Positions 1-7,709 of a stretch of DNA of 26,647 nt are shown here, piece after piece. Made by a program: the position numbers and the translations under genes. The DNA comes from CAYOBW01 sp964402115 (GTDB lineage Bacteria; Verrucomicrobiota; Kiritimatiellia; UBA8416; CAYOBW01), in assembly GCA_964402115.1 (NCBI GenBank), contig CAYOBW010000076.1, forward strand, positions 1 to 26,647. The letters are read 5' to 3'. The notes under the pieces were generated by a model. That model was not told where the DNA came from. It made no database searches and was given only the letters and a program-made list of their open reading frames with translations. Each line of letters begins with the position of its first letter. The first letter of the stretch is position 1.

Positions 1-2
1 TC

Positions 3-401
3 GACGGCGATATCCCCGTCAGTTTCATCCTCAGTTCCGCCAGCCTGCATGACAGCCAGGTTGCCATACCGTTGGCGCAGATGACCGCCCAACGCATCGC
101 CAACCTCTATGACTTGGCCGACGCCGCTTACGACGCCAAGGAGATTCGTGAGATGTCCGCGCGTCTGGGCCATGTCGCCCTCATCGACCACAATCCGCGC
201 CGGGGCGAGAAGATCGAGTTCTCCCCGGCGGAGGCGCGACGCTACAACGAGCGCAGCGCGGTCGAGCGAGTCAACTCCCATCTGCACGAGGAGCACGGCG
301 GTCGGCATGTCCGCGTGCGCGGCCCGGTCAAGGTGACGGCGCACCTGGCCTTCGGCTTGCTGGTTATCGCCGCCGAGCAGATGCTCAGGATGCTCGGGTA
401 G
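3..401 (+). CDS. IS transposase, C-terminal part (5' end outside window)
   Basis: The frame is open from the first bases of the window to a TAG at 399-401, so the gene begins upstream; the TTG at 72 is not a real start. The product resembles the C-terminal half of IS4/IS5-superfamily DDE transposases: an upstream strand of the type GDIPVSFILSSASLHDSQ, then LYDLADAAYDAKEIRE holding a conserved Asp (YDLADAAYD), then NPRRGEK and SAVERVNSHLHEEHGG. The Glu of the latter is the expected third catalytic residue. The protein cuts and joins DNA ends of its own element. The C-terminus (AHLAFGLLVIAAEQMLRMLG) looks natural, so only the 5' part is missing. It lies beside truncated signalling genes on the other strand, which suggests that insertion or recombination at this element removed part of that cluster. 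Exact IS family not determined. Confidence 0.85.
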   Translation, partial: DGDIPVSFILSSASLHDSQVAIPLAQMTAQRIANLYDLADAAYDAKEIREMSARLGHVALIDHNPRRGEKIEFSPAEARRYNERSAVERVNSHLHEEHGGRHVRVRGPVKVTAHLAFGLLVIAAEQMLRMLG

Positions 402-540
402 ACCCTTCGCGGGTCGCAGGGGCATCGAGAAGCCCGGTTGCGGAGGCCGGAAAGGAAGGAGCGTGCCAAGAAACGGCGGGGTTTGGCCCTCTAACCCCTC
501 GAATCGACCGATACGCGCTCGTCCACGCCATTCTCACTTA

Positions 541-589
541 CAGAACCCCTCGTGGCGACCGCCGCAGGCGGACGACGCGAGGGGTTCTG
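541..589. repeat. Perfect 12-bp inverted repeat downstream of transposase
   Basis: CAGAACCCCTCG at 541-552 is matched by its exact complement at 578-589. The 25-nt loop holds a smaller nested CGCC/GGCG pairing. It sits 140 bp beyond the transposase stop and just before the response-regulator stub on the other strand. It could be a transcription stop shared by the two convergent genes (no T-run follows, so not a classical intrinsic terminator), part of the IS right end, or a palindromic intergenic repeat. The 402-601 stretch shows no gene otherwise. Confidence 0.55.
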
Positions 590-601
590 CAAGAGCCTCT
601 A

Positions 602-733
602 TCAGGAACAGTAGTCCACAAGCCGTCCTTGCTCTATGGGGTGTAACCCTACCGCGGAGGCTTGTGAGACAGTCCTCCAACGCAGTTCGATGCGCACAGG
701 ACCGTCGTCGTCAACGATCAGTATCTTGCGCAT
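602..733 (-). pseudogene. Truncated response regulator (REC domain stub)
   Basis: On the minus strand an ATG at 733-731 begins MRKILIVDDDGPVRIELR, the unmistakable first beta strand and acidic pocket (two to three Asp) of a CheY-like receiver domain. After this the sequence no longer fits the family and a TGA follows at 604-602, for about 43 residues in total. The phosphoacceptor Asp, the Thr/Ser and Lys switch residues and any output domain are absent, so it cannot work as a receiver. It overlaps the 3' end of the decayed kinase upstream (stop near 711), the usual kinase-regulator arrangement. The break falls at a GGAGG/CCTCC-rich spot near 660-680, close to one copy of a palindromic repeat at 637-656. 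Confidence 0.75.
637..656 (+). repeat. Copy 1 of TGGGGT-AACCCTACCGCG repeat
   Basis: The sequence tggggtgtaaccctaccgcg is repeated in opposite orientation at 4797-4816 (18 of 20 positions identical after reverse complementing) and, in part, in the same orientation at 4767-4783. The outer two copies bracket the whole two-component cluster. This copy lies inside the response-regulator stub, close to where homology to receiver domains ends. Confidence 0.6.
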
Positions 734-820
734 GGCAATCCCTTTTCGATACGCCGAACGGAGCACGACCCTGGCCGACCGGAATATCCATGTGGAACCG
801 CGCGCCGTGACCCCCTGCGC

Positions 821-844
821 CTGCCCTGCGCTCCGTCGAAGGGC
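821..844 (-). repeat. 24-bp dispersed repeat, copy A
   Basis: On the minus strand this 24-mer begins with CCTTCGAC-type sequence and ends in GGGCAGGC-type sequence. It adjoins the longer copy B (845-901). Together they add 81 nt (27 codons) in frame to the HATPase domain of the decayed kinase, read there as PSTERRAG and similar. The same unit occurs once in the neighbouring kinase (1596-1619). Confidence 0.7.
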
Positions 845-901
845 CTGCCCTGCTTGCCTCGCCGGAGCTTCCTGGCGAAGGCGGGAGCTCCGTCGAAGGG
901 C
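845..901 (-). repeat. 57-bp dispersed repeat, copy B (24-bp unit with 33-bp insertion)
   Basis: The two ends of this stretch match the two halves of the 24-bp unit at 821-844, with about 33 extra bases in the middle containing a small GGCGA/TCGCC pairing. It forms a tandem with copy A. Its length is a multiple of three and it contains no stop in the kinase frame (read as PSTELPPSPGSSGEASRAG). Confidence 0.6.
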
Positions 902-1536
902 ATTCGCGCGTCAAATCGCCGCCATGTTCCTGCGCAATGGAGCGGCTGATCCACAGTCCAAGTCCCGAGTGTTTCGTGCGATCCTTCGTGATAAAGAACG
1001 GATCGAAAACGCGCTCCCGGATAGTCGCCGGCATGCCGGGGCCGTTGTCTTCCACCGTGAAACGCAGCCACGTCCGGCCGGCCTTGTCGATTTGTTGGGC
1101 CGTCAGGCGGATCGCCTTCTCCCCGCCGCCCAGGCAGCCAGCCGCAAGCGTCTTAGTGTCAAAGGCTTCCATGGCGTTGGTAATCCACCGAGGTGAGCCG
1201 GGTAATCCGTGCGGTGGCAGCCAGCGCCCGATCCGTGGCGCCCTGGCTGTCGTAGAGCAAGGTGTTCGCGGATAGCACCGCGCCATCGTAGACTTGCATG
1301 GAAATCAGCTTGCCCCTCTGCTTCACATCCCAGTTCTTCAGGGTGCCGCGCATCAGATCGGTCATCCGGTACGGACTATAGACCCAGCCTTGGATAGGGT
1401 AGCGTTGTGCCGCGAAGCACCGCGAGGACACGAAAGCGGCTGGAAACCGGTGCAGGGCCCGCGCGCGCAGGCGTTGCGTTGGCATCGAGTGTGGCCTGAA
1501 TCGTCCGTCTCATCCTCACCGCCCTTCCTCCCTTCA

Positions 1537-2709
1537 TCAACGTTGCGGATAGGCCGGGAGGCTAAACCAGAAAGTGCTTCCTGCGCCGACTTCGCCTGCC
1601 CTGGGCCCTGTCGAAGGGCTCTCGACGCCGATCTGGCCGCCATGGGCCTCCACTGCCAGCTTGCAGAATGTCAGCCCCAGCCCTGTTGAATGCTCTCTAT
1701 TCTCCTTGCGGGATCCAAGCTGGCCGAACTTGTCAAAGATGCGCTGGTGGCACTCCGGCGGGACGCCGGGGCCTTGGTCGGTCACCGTGACACGCACGGC
1801 AGGTCCCGTGGAGGAGACCCCGATACCAATGGTTCCGCCCTCGGCCGAGAACTTGATGGCGTTCCCCAGCAAGTTGACAAAGACACGATGAATGATGTCG
1901 CGGTCCACGTCGGCACTAGCCGAATCACCGGTCACGCGCAGGGTGAGTTTCTTCTTTCTGACGAGAACAGCCACTGAGTCCACGGCCGTCTGGGCCATTT
2001 CCGAGATATCGCAGGAAACCCGGCTGAGGGGCATCTTTCCGGCCTCCATACGACCGACATCCAATAGCGACGTCACCATTTCAATCAGCTCGCGGCAGGC
2101 GTGCTGACCCATGGTCACGAATTCCATCTGGGTTGGACTGAGTCTGCCCTTCTCGTGCGCGATGATCTCGAAGGATCCCGATACGCCCATCAGCGGCGAG
2201 CGCATGTCGTGGACGATCATGTGTGTGAGGTTGTCGCGCAGCGTCTCCAGTTCACGCAGCTTGACCAGAGTCTCCTGCACCTTGTCGTATAGATGCTTAA
2301 CAAGAACGGCATTCTTCACGCGCAGCCGGATCTCTTCGGCATCAATGGGTTTGATCAGAAAATCGTTGGCGCCTGCCCGAATGCCCTTTAGCCTTTCCGC
2401 GCGGTCTTTCAGGGCCGTTATGATCAGGATCGGAAGATGCGCAGTTCGGGAATCCTTCCGAAGTCGGTTGCACACCTCATAGCCATCCATCTTCGGCATC
2501 ATAATATCCAACAGGATTACGTCCGGCGGTTCAGCGAACACCTTCTCAAGGGCTTGTTGGCCGTCTTCGGCCAGCGTTACTTGGTGCCCTTGGCTTTCGA
2601 GGATGTCCCGGAGCATTCTCCTGTTCATCTCCTCATCATCGGCCACCAGGACTCTCCCGGCAAAGCCGTCGAAGGCGGTCAGGGTTGAATCGCGATTGTC
2701 CATGACCAT
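1537..2709 (-). CDS. Hybrid histidine kinase (REC-HisKA-HATPase)
   Basis: 390 residues, cytoplasmic, no membrane segment. Residues about 18-130 form a receiver domain: acidic pair D24/D25, phosphoacceptor D68 in LLDIMMPKMDG, switch T98, K120 in LIKP. A short coiled linker (about 138-160) leads to HisKA with H167 in MIVHDMRSPL. HATPase follows with N box (FVNLLGNAIKF), G1 (VTDQGPGVP), F box (IFDKFGQLG) and G2 (STGLGLTFCKLAVEAHGG). All catalytic residues are present. A receiver at the N-terminus suggests that a phosphorelay input controls kinase activity. The start ATG at 2709 has a GGAG about 12 nt upstream; the second Met (M3) is an alternative. It lies 39 nt after the PAS kinase and is probably co-transcribed with it. 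Oddity: eight extra codons (PSTGPRAG) from a 24-bp repeat sit between VES and EVGAGSTFWFSLP near the end. Confidence 0.95.
   Translation of the reverse strand: MVMDNRDSTLTAFDGFAGRVLVADDEEMNRRMLRDILESQGHQVTLAEDGQQALEKVFAEPPDVILLDIMMPKMDGYEVCNRLRKDSRTAHLPILIITALKDRAERLKGIRAGANDFLIKPIDAEEIRLRVKNAVLVKHLYDKVQETLVKLRELETLRDNLTHMIVHDMRSPLMGVSGSFEIIAHEKGRLSPTQMEFVTMGQHACRELIEMVTSLLDVGRMEAGKMPLSRVSCDISEMAQTAVDSVAVLVRKKKLTLRVTGDSASADVDRDIIHRVFVNLLGNAIKFSAEGGTIGIGVSSTGPAVRVTVTDQGPGVPPECHQRIFDKFGQLGSRKENREHSTGLGLTFCKLAVEAHGGQIGVESPSTGPRAGEVGAGSTFWFSLPAYPQR
1596..1619 (-). repeat. 24-bp dispersed repeat, copy C, in frame inside hybrid kinase
   Basis: On the minus strand it matches the unit at 821-844 at its two ends (CCTTCGAC at the start, CAGGGCAGGC at the end), with differences only in the centre. 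It encodes PSTGPRAG. Removing these eight codons restores GVES-EVGAGSTFWF, the usual sequence at this point of HATPase domains, so it appears to be a clean insertion. Confidence 0.75.
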
Positions 2710-2748
2710 GGTTCTAGCTCCGTTCTCCGTTTCGTCCCCAGACGCCCT

Positions 2749-4470
2749 TCAATGCACCTCCGCGGTGCAACGACTGTGGCGGTTTGCCCCTTCAGTCCCA
2801 TGCTCTCCGGTCGGCAGCGTGAATCGAAAGGCACTGCCTCTGCCTTTGCCCTCGCTTTCCATCCACACCCGGCCGCCGTGCTGTTCCACAATGTGCTTGA
2901 CCAGCGCCAATCCCAAGCCGGTGCCCGCCGTCTTGCCCTTTGTTCCCCCGTTCACCTGATAGAACTCGCTGAAGAGCTTGCCTTGATGCTCCCTGGCAAT
3001 CCCAATGCCGGTGTCAATGACAGAGATGAAGAGGGTCGCGGGCATAGCGGATGCCGCCGGGTCAGTGGCTACGGAGAACGGATCACGGGTGCTTGCGCTC
3101 ACCATAATCGTGCCGCCGTCGGGGGTGAACTTGGCGGCATTGGAGAGCAGGTTGAACATGACTTGCTTCAGCTTGCGCGCATCCGCGCAGATCGACAACG
3201 CTCTGACCGGGTCCGTAATGTCTACTGTTAAGTGGATTCCACGCTTCAGGCAGTTCTCCTTCACCATGACCAGGCTGTCGTCGAGCAACGTCTTGATGGG
3301 GAATGCGCTCAATTCCAACTCCAGCTTGCCCGCCTCGATCTTGGACAGGTCAAGGATGTCGTTGATGAGGGACAACAGGTGCCGGCCGCTCTCCACGATG
3401 TCTTTGACGTACTCCTCCTGCTTGGGATTCAGGTCCCCGAACAGCTTCTCCTCCAGCAGTTCCGAGAACCCGATGATGGCGCCGAGCGGCGTTCGCAACT
3501 CGTGGCTCATGTTGGCCAGGAAGTCCGACTTGGCCCGGTTCGCGGTTTCCGCCGAATCCTTCGCCTTTCGCAACTCCTCCTCCACCCGCTTGCGCTCGGT
3601 GATGTCGCGGATGTTGCACTGGATCACGTTCTGGTAGTCCACGAGATAGACGTTGCTGACGAACTCCACATCGACCCGCCGCCCGTCAGCGGTTTTCAGC
3701 GGTTTGTCTTCGTAGCGGATGTATTTCTGCCGCTGCAGTTCCGCGAAGTGGCCCTGGTTGGCGATAATGTCCTGGAAGAAGCCCAGTTCCCAGATCTTCT
3801 TTCCGAGGAATGCCTCGCGCGAGAAGCCCAGCAGCTGAATCAGGAACGGATTCACATCCACCACCATCCCCGTCTCGGCATCGAGGATCACAATGCCGTC
3901 TTTCGCCGACTCGAAGAGCCGGCGATAGCGGATTTCCGAAGCGAGGATCCGCTCATGGCTTTTCTCTTCCGTCATGTCTGTCAGCACAAGGCAGAACACG
4001 AACGCCGCCTCGTCAGCCGGCAAGCGGGATACCGACAGATAGACGGGCACCAGATGACCGTCGCCCGCTTTCAGGTTGATTTCCCGGCGGATCGGCATTG
4101 CGTGGACTTGTGCGAGGACGGCGTCAAGTGCCGACTGGTCTGCGGGCGGCAGGTAGTCGCGCAGGTCGGTGCCCAAAACGTGATCGAGCGGCTGCCCCAA
4201 CATCTGGGCTAACCGAGCGTTGCAGTAGAGGATGACTCTGTCCGCGGACAAGGTCGCCGCGCCCTCGCTCATCGTTTCGATGAGCATCCGATACACGCGG
4301 TCGGCTCCGCTGAGGATGTGGACCCGGCGGTCGCCGCGCTCGCCAGCGTCGAGCACCGCACCCACTTCCCCGTTGCGGATGGCGCGCAGGGCTTCCTCGG
4401 CTTCGGCCAGCCTGGTGCGAAGGTCGTCCACTTCCGTTGTGCGTTCAGATGTTGTGGGCTCGGTTGACAT
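2749..4470 (-). CDS. PAS-PAS sensor histidine kinase
   Basis: 573 residues, soluble, no signal peptide or membrane helix. Residues 5-50 form a short coiled N-terminal region (LRTRLAEAEEALRAIRNGEV). PAS1 is about 55-168, PAS2 about 181-293 with the terminal DITERKRVEEEL helix. HisKA follows with H323 in FLANMSHELRTPLGAIIGFSE, then HATPase with N box (MFNLLSNAAKF, about 438-448), G1 (VIDTGIGI), F box (LFSEFYQV) and G2 (GTGLGLALVKHIVEQHGG). All residues needed for autophosphorylation are present. The signal is unknown; PAS domains often sense redox state, oxygen or small ligands. It is first in a minus-strand cluster and faces away from the ATPase-phosphoketolase unit. Unlike its two neighbours it lacks the 24-bp repeat in the HATPase domain. 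The last 20 or so residues (after FRFTLPTGEHG) are not conserved kinase sequence. Confidence 0.95.
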   Translation of the reverse strand: MSTEPTTSERTTEVDDLRTRLAEAEEALRAIRNGEVGAVLDAGERGDRRVHILSGADRVYRMLIETMSEGAATLSADRVILYCNARLAQMLGQPLDHVLGTDLRDYLPPADQSALDAVLAQVHAMPIRREINLKAGDGHLVPVYLSVSRLPADEAAFVFCLVLTDMTEEKSHERILASEIRYRRLFESAKDGIVILDAETGMVVDVNPFLIQLLGFSREAFLGKKIWELGFFQDIIANQGHFAELQRQKYIRYEDKPLKTADGRRVDVEFVSNVYLVDYQNVIQCNIRDITERKRVEEELRKAKDSAETANRAKSDFLANMSHELRTPLGAIIGFSELLEEKLFGDLNPKQEEYVKDIVESGRHLLSLINDILDLSKIEAGKLELELSAFPIKTLLDDSLVMVKENCLKRGIHLTVDITDPVRALSICADARKLKQVMFNLLSNAAKFTPDGGTIMVSASTRDPFSVATDPAASAMPATLFISVIDTGIGIAREHQGKLFSEFYQVNGGTKGKTAGTGLGLALVKHIVEQHGGRVWMESEGKGRGSAFRFTLPTGEHGTEGANRHSRCTAEVH

Positions 4471-4627
4471 GCTTCAGCCTACCTTCGGTTTGCGTCTTGC
4501 AGCGACGGTTGGCCTGAGAGCCATGGCGAAACAGCGATACGCCCCGAACCCCGTATGCCGAAAGCTAAGCCGAAGCGTCTTAGTGCCTTAACCGCCGAAA
4601 ACGGCAAAGAAAGACAAGATATGTCCG

Positions 4628-4660
4628 CCCTCTCCCACTGGGAGAGGGACGGGGTGAGGG
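4628..4660. repeat. Palindromic intergenic repeat ('LTPSLSQWER' type)
   Basis: CCCTCTCCC-act-GGGAGAGGG (4628-4648) is a perfect 9-bp stem with a 3-nt loop, followed by ACGGGGTGAGGG. This sequence type recurs in intergenic DNA of many unrelated bacteria and is often mis-annotated as a peptide containing LTPSLSQ-like residues. Only one clear copy is seen here. Confidence 0.7.
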
Positions 4661-4766
4661 TTGTGGGCAAAGCCCACATGGGATGGGATTCATGACAGAA
4701 GGCTCTGCGCATATCTCGACTCCCGAGTTCTGATGGTCATTGTGACAAAGGCCGGTGCATCTGCGA

Positions 4767-4816
4767 TGGGGGGAAACCCTACCACATCCTTACTCGCGCG
4801 GTAGGGTTTGACCCCA
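4767..4816. repeat. Inverted repeat TGGGG..AAACCCTACC / GGTAGGGTTT..CCCCA
   Basis: The left arm 4767-4783 (tggggggaaaccctacc) pairs with the right arm (ggtagggtttgacccca, 4800-4816) across a 16-nt loop, with only two central mismatches in the arms. The right arm extended by CGC at 4797-4799 matches the complement of 637-656. Strong hairpin without a T-run, about 107 nt before the ATPase start. It may be a non-autonomous mobile palindrome or a regulatory/terminating structure. Confidence 0.65.
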
Positions 4817-4922
4817 TGGTCACGGGGGGCATGTTGCCGTAGTCTATTGCACGTTAAAGAACCAGAGGCGCCCCGCTGCGTCCGATGCGGCAGGAGTTAG
4901 ATAGAACAAGCGGAGAAGTGCT

Positions 4923-7673
4923 GTGGAATTCGACAGGCAACACCGCATGACCACGGCACAGACCATCGTCGCACTGCCAAAGGGCACATCCTGGCACAGC
5001 CAGCCGGCGGAGGACGTGCTGAGCCTGCTTGTTTCCGCTGCGGATGGACTCTCTTCGCGGGAAGCGGCGCAACGTCTTTCAACCAGCGGCCCGAACGAAC
5101 TGAAGGAAGGCAAACCCATCAGCCCGCTTCGGATTGTTGTTGGCCAGTTCAAGAGCCTGCTCATCTGGATTCTCATGGCCGCCGGTGTCATCTCCGGCCT
5201 GCTCGGCGAAGTCGTTGATGCCAGCGCCATTCTTGCCATAGTCGTCCTCAACGCGGTCATCGGTTTCTGCCAAGAGTTCAATGCCGAGAAGTCCATCGCG
5301 GCCCTGAAGAAGCTGACCGCGCCCAAGGCCAAAGTGCGCCGCGATGGGCAAGTCACTTCGATACCTGCCTCGCGAGTTGTTGCCGGTGACATCCTTGCGC
5401 TGGAAGCCGGCGACCTGGTCGCGGCTGATGCCCGACTCCTGGAGGCGGCCGCACTTAAGTGCAGCGAGTCCGCGCTCACCGGCGAGTCGGAGGCGGTGAG
5501 CAAGCAGGCTGGGACCTTGGAGCAAAGCGACATCCCGCTCGGAGACCGCAAGAACATGGTGTTCATGGGCACGAGCGTCGCCGCGGGCACTGGCGTAGCT
5601 GTAGTCGTGGCCACGGCGATGAAGACGGAGTTGGGCCGTATCGCCGGCCTGATCGAGGAGGCGGGGGCGGAGGAACGCACCCCGCTGGAGAAGAAGCTCG
5701 AGTCTTTCGGGCGGGTGCTTGTCTGGGCGGCGCTGGGAATCGTCGCACTGCTGTTTGGGCTGGGGTTGCTGCGCGGGACCAAGCCCCTCGAGCTGTTCAT
5801 GACCTCGGTCAGCCTCGCCGTAGCCGCCGTGCCGGAAGGTCTGCCGGCTGTCGTCACGGTGGCGCTCGCGCTCGGCGTGTTGCGCATGTCCCGCCGCCGC
5901 GCGCTGGTGCGCAAACTGCCGGCCGTCGAGACGCTCGGCTCGACGACCGTCATCTGCACGGACAAGACCGGCACCTTGACCGTCGGCGAAATGACCGTGC
6001 GCGCGCTCTATGTCGCGGACCACCGCTACGAAGTCACTGGCGAAGGCTACGGGCCGGACGGCGAGGTGCGCTTCGAAAGCAGCAAGGCGGAAGCGCCGCA
6101 CGCGGCGCCGCTGCTCGAATTGGCGAGCGTTCTCCTCGGCTGCAACAACGCGCAGCTCGTCCAGGAAGGCGGGACGTGGAAGACGATCGGCGACCCCACG
6201 GAAGGCGCCTTGCTTGCAGCCGGCCTCAAAGCCGGCGGTGACCGGAAGCGCATCGAGCAGGAACTGCCGAAACAGCAGGCATTCCCCTTCGACTCCGACC
6301 GCAAACGCAGCACGGTGATCCGCAAGATGCCGGACGGACACCGCCGCGCCCTCGTCAACGGCGCGCCCGACGTCCTGCTCGAGCGCTGTACCAACCTCTA
6401 CACCAGCACCGGGGTCCGGCCCCTGACGGACCAGGATCGCCGGAGCATCCTGGCGCAAAACACCGCGATGGCGCGGCAGTCCCTGCGCGTCCTCGGCTCG
6501 GCGTGGCGCGATCTGGACGGCGCTTCGTCCGCCGACGTTACGGCGGACGCCGTGGAGCAGGACCTCGTGTTCGTGGGCCTGTCGGGGATGTATGACCCGC
6601 CCCGCCCCGAGGCGCGGGAGGCGATCGCGAAGTGCCGCGCGGCAGGCATCCGCGTAGTGATGATTACCGGTGACCATCCGAACACGGCGACGGCCATCGC
6701 GCAGGAAATCGGCCTCGCTTCAGACGGCGACAAGGCTATCGCGGGGGTCGAGTTGGACAAGCTGTCCGACGATGCACTCCGCGAGCGTGTCCCCCATATC
6801 TCCGTCTACGCCCGCGTCACCGCCGAGCACAAGTTGCGCATTGTTCGCGCCTTGAAGGCCAATGATGCTGTCGTGGCGATGACCGGCGATGGCGTGAACG
6901 ATGCCCCCGCCCTCAAAGGCGCCGACATCGGCATTGCCATGGGGAACGCGGGAACAGAAGTCACCAAGCAGGCGGCGGACATGGTCATCACCGACGACAA
7001 CTTCGCCACGATCGTCGCGGCCGTCGAGCAGGGCAGGGGCATCTACGCCAACATCCGCAAAACGCTCCAATACCTGCTGGCGGGCAACACGGGTGAACTG
7101 CTGTTCATGGCCGTCTGCGTGGTTATCGGCCTGCCCGCGCCGCTGCTGCCGATTCACCTGCTCTGGATCAATCTCGTCACTGACGGCCTGCCCGCGCTCT
7201 GTCTCGCCACCGACCCGATCGACCCCGACGTGATGAAGCGCCAGCCTCGCCGCCGGTCTGAACGCATTGCGAACCGCAGCTTCCTCCTCACGATGTTCCT
7301 CACCGGCTGCCTCACCGCCGGCGTCGCGTTCGCGGTTTACCTCTATGTCCTGAAGACGGGAACTCCGGAGGCGGCTCGCACGTATGCTTTTGCCGTGCTG
7401 GTCTTTGCTGAACTCCTGCGCTCTTTTGGCGCCCGCAGCGAGACCAAGCCGGTCTGGCGCATCTCCCTGTTCACGAACGTCAACCTCCTGATTGTGGTGG
7501 CCCTTTCCTTCGGCCTCCAGGTGTGGAGCCAACACAGCGCAACTCTGGGGCGCTTCCTGAAGACGTCACGCATGTCGCTCACCGATTGCCTCCTGCTTCT
7601 CGCCGTCGGCGCCATCCCACTGCTCGTTCTGGAGATGGTGAAGATCGGGCGGCGCGCCCGGCGGGAAGCGTGA
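4923..7673 (+). CDS. Cation-transporting P-type ATPase, type IIA (Ca2+/SERCA-like)
   Basis: 916 residues, full length. The N-terminal cation-ATPase domain reads HSQPAEDVLSLL...GLSSREAAQRL. The actuator loop holds the TGES motif (SALTGESEAV), and phosphorylation is at D347 in DKTGTLT. Nucleotide-domain and hinge motifs (KGA-like VNGAPD, MITGDHPNTA, MTGDGVNDAPALK) are present. Membrane ion-site residues match the two-site SERCA pattern: PEGLP with E305 in M4, N722 and E725 in M5 (NTGE), N750/T753/D754 in M6 (NLVTDG), E830 in M8 (VFAELLRSF). Ca2+ export is therefore the best guess; Mn2+ or H+ exchange is possible. The GTG start at 4923 has GGAG seven nt upstream; the ATG at 4947 is an alternative. 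Phosphoketolase follows after 36 nt, probably in the same transcript. Confidence 0.95.
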   Translation: MEFDRQHRMTTAQTIVALPKGTSWHSQPAEDVLSLLVSAADGLSSREAAQRLSTSGPNELKEGKPISPLRIVVGQFKSLLIWILMAAGVISGLLGEVVDASAILAIVVLNAVIGFCQEFNAEKSIAALKKLTAPKAKVRRDGQVTSIPASRVVAGDILALEAGDLVAADARLLEAAALKCSESALTGESEAVSKQAGTLEQSDIPLGDRKNMVFMGTSVAAGTGVAVVVATAMKTELGRIAGLIEEAGAEERTPLEKKLESFGRVLVWAALGIVALLFGLGLLRGTKPLELFMTSVSLAVAAVPEGLPAVVTVALALGVLRMSRRRALVRKLPAVETLGSTTVICTDKTGTLTVGEMTVRALYVADHRYEVTGEGYGPDGEVRFESSKAEAPHAAPLLELASVLLGCNNAQLVQEGGTWKTIGDPTEGALLAAGLKAGGDRKRIEQELPKQQAFPFDSDRKRSTVIRKMPDGHRRALVNGAPDVLLERCTNLYTSTGVRPLTDQDRRSILAQNTAMARQSLRVLGSAWRDLDGASSADVTADAVEQDLVFVGLSGMYDPPRPEAREAIAKCRAAGIRVVMITGDHPNTATAIAQEIGLASDGDKAIAGVELDKLSDDALRERVPHISVYARVTAEHKLRIVRALKANDAVVAMTGDGVNDAPALKGADIGIAMGNAGTEVTKQAADMVITDDNFATIVAAVEQGRGIYANIRKTLQYLLAGNTGELLFMAVCVVIGLPAPLLPIHLLWINLVTDGLPALCLATDPIDPDVMKRQPRRRSERIANRSFLLTMFLTGCLTAGVAFAVYLYVLKTGTPEAARTYAFAVLVFAELLRSFGARSETKPVWRISLFTNVNLLIVVALSFGLQVWSQHSATLGRFLKTSRMSLTDCLLLLAVGAIPLLVLEMVKIGRRARREA

Positions 7674-7709
7674 ACTGAGTCAGATGCTCGGATAGGGAGA
7701 ACGAGAAAC

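Larger units (their letters stand above)
711..1513 (-). pseudogene. Decayed CHASE-domain histidine kinase, HisKA domain deleted
   Basis: An ATG at 1513 with a strong ribosome binding site (GGAGG, minus strand) lies 23 nt after the preceding kinase stop. That frame stops after about 45 codons. A second frame (about 1400-1200) encodes a CHASE sensor fragment (QGWVYSPYRMTDLMRG and a YDGAVLSANTLLYDSQ segment). A third frame (about 1190-711) encodes a near-complete HATPase domain: N box (ITNAMEAFD), G1 (EDNGPGMP), F box (FDPFFITKD), G2 (SGLGLWISRSIAQEHGG), ending GARFHMDIPVG. The end of CHASE, any PAS/linker and the whole HisKA domain with its phosphoacceptor His are missing between the last two parts. 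At least two frame breaks plus a deletion make this a pseudogene. The HATPase part also carries an 81-nt repeat insertion (821-901). It was probably the sensor for the truncated regulator downstream. Confidence 0.78.
4471..4922. other. Divergent intergenic region with palindromic repeats
   Basis: 452 nt between the PAS kinase (minus) and the P-type ATPase (plus). No gene is supported here; a 77-codon minus-strand frame over 4479-4712 is only a translation of the repeat (reads TLTPSLSQWER). The region must hold the start signals of both flanking units, but no clear -35/-10 pair was found. It contains two palindromic repeats, listed separately (4628-4660 and 4767-4816). Confidence 0.6.

Noticed and set aside
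1146..1158. 13-nt match AAGCGTCTTAGTG to 4573-4585
   Set aside because: Short, with no extended similarity on either side; could be chance.
4479..4712. 77-codon minus-strand frame
   Set aside because: It is the translation of an intergenic palindromic repeat (LTPSLSQWER) plus spacer.
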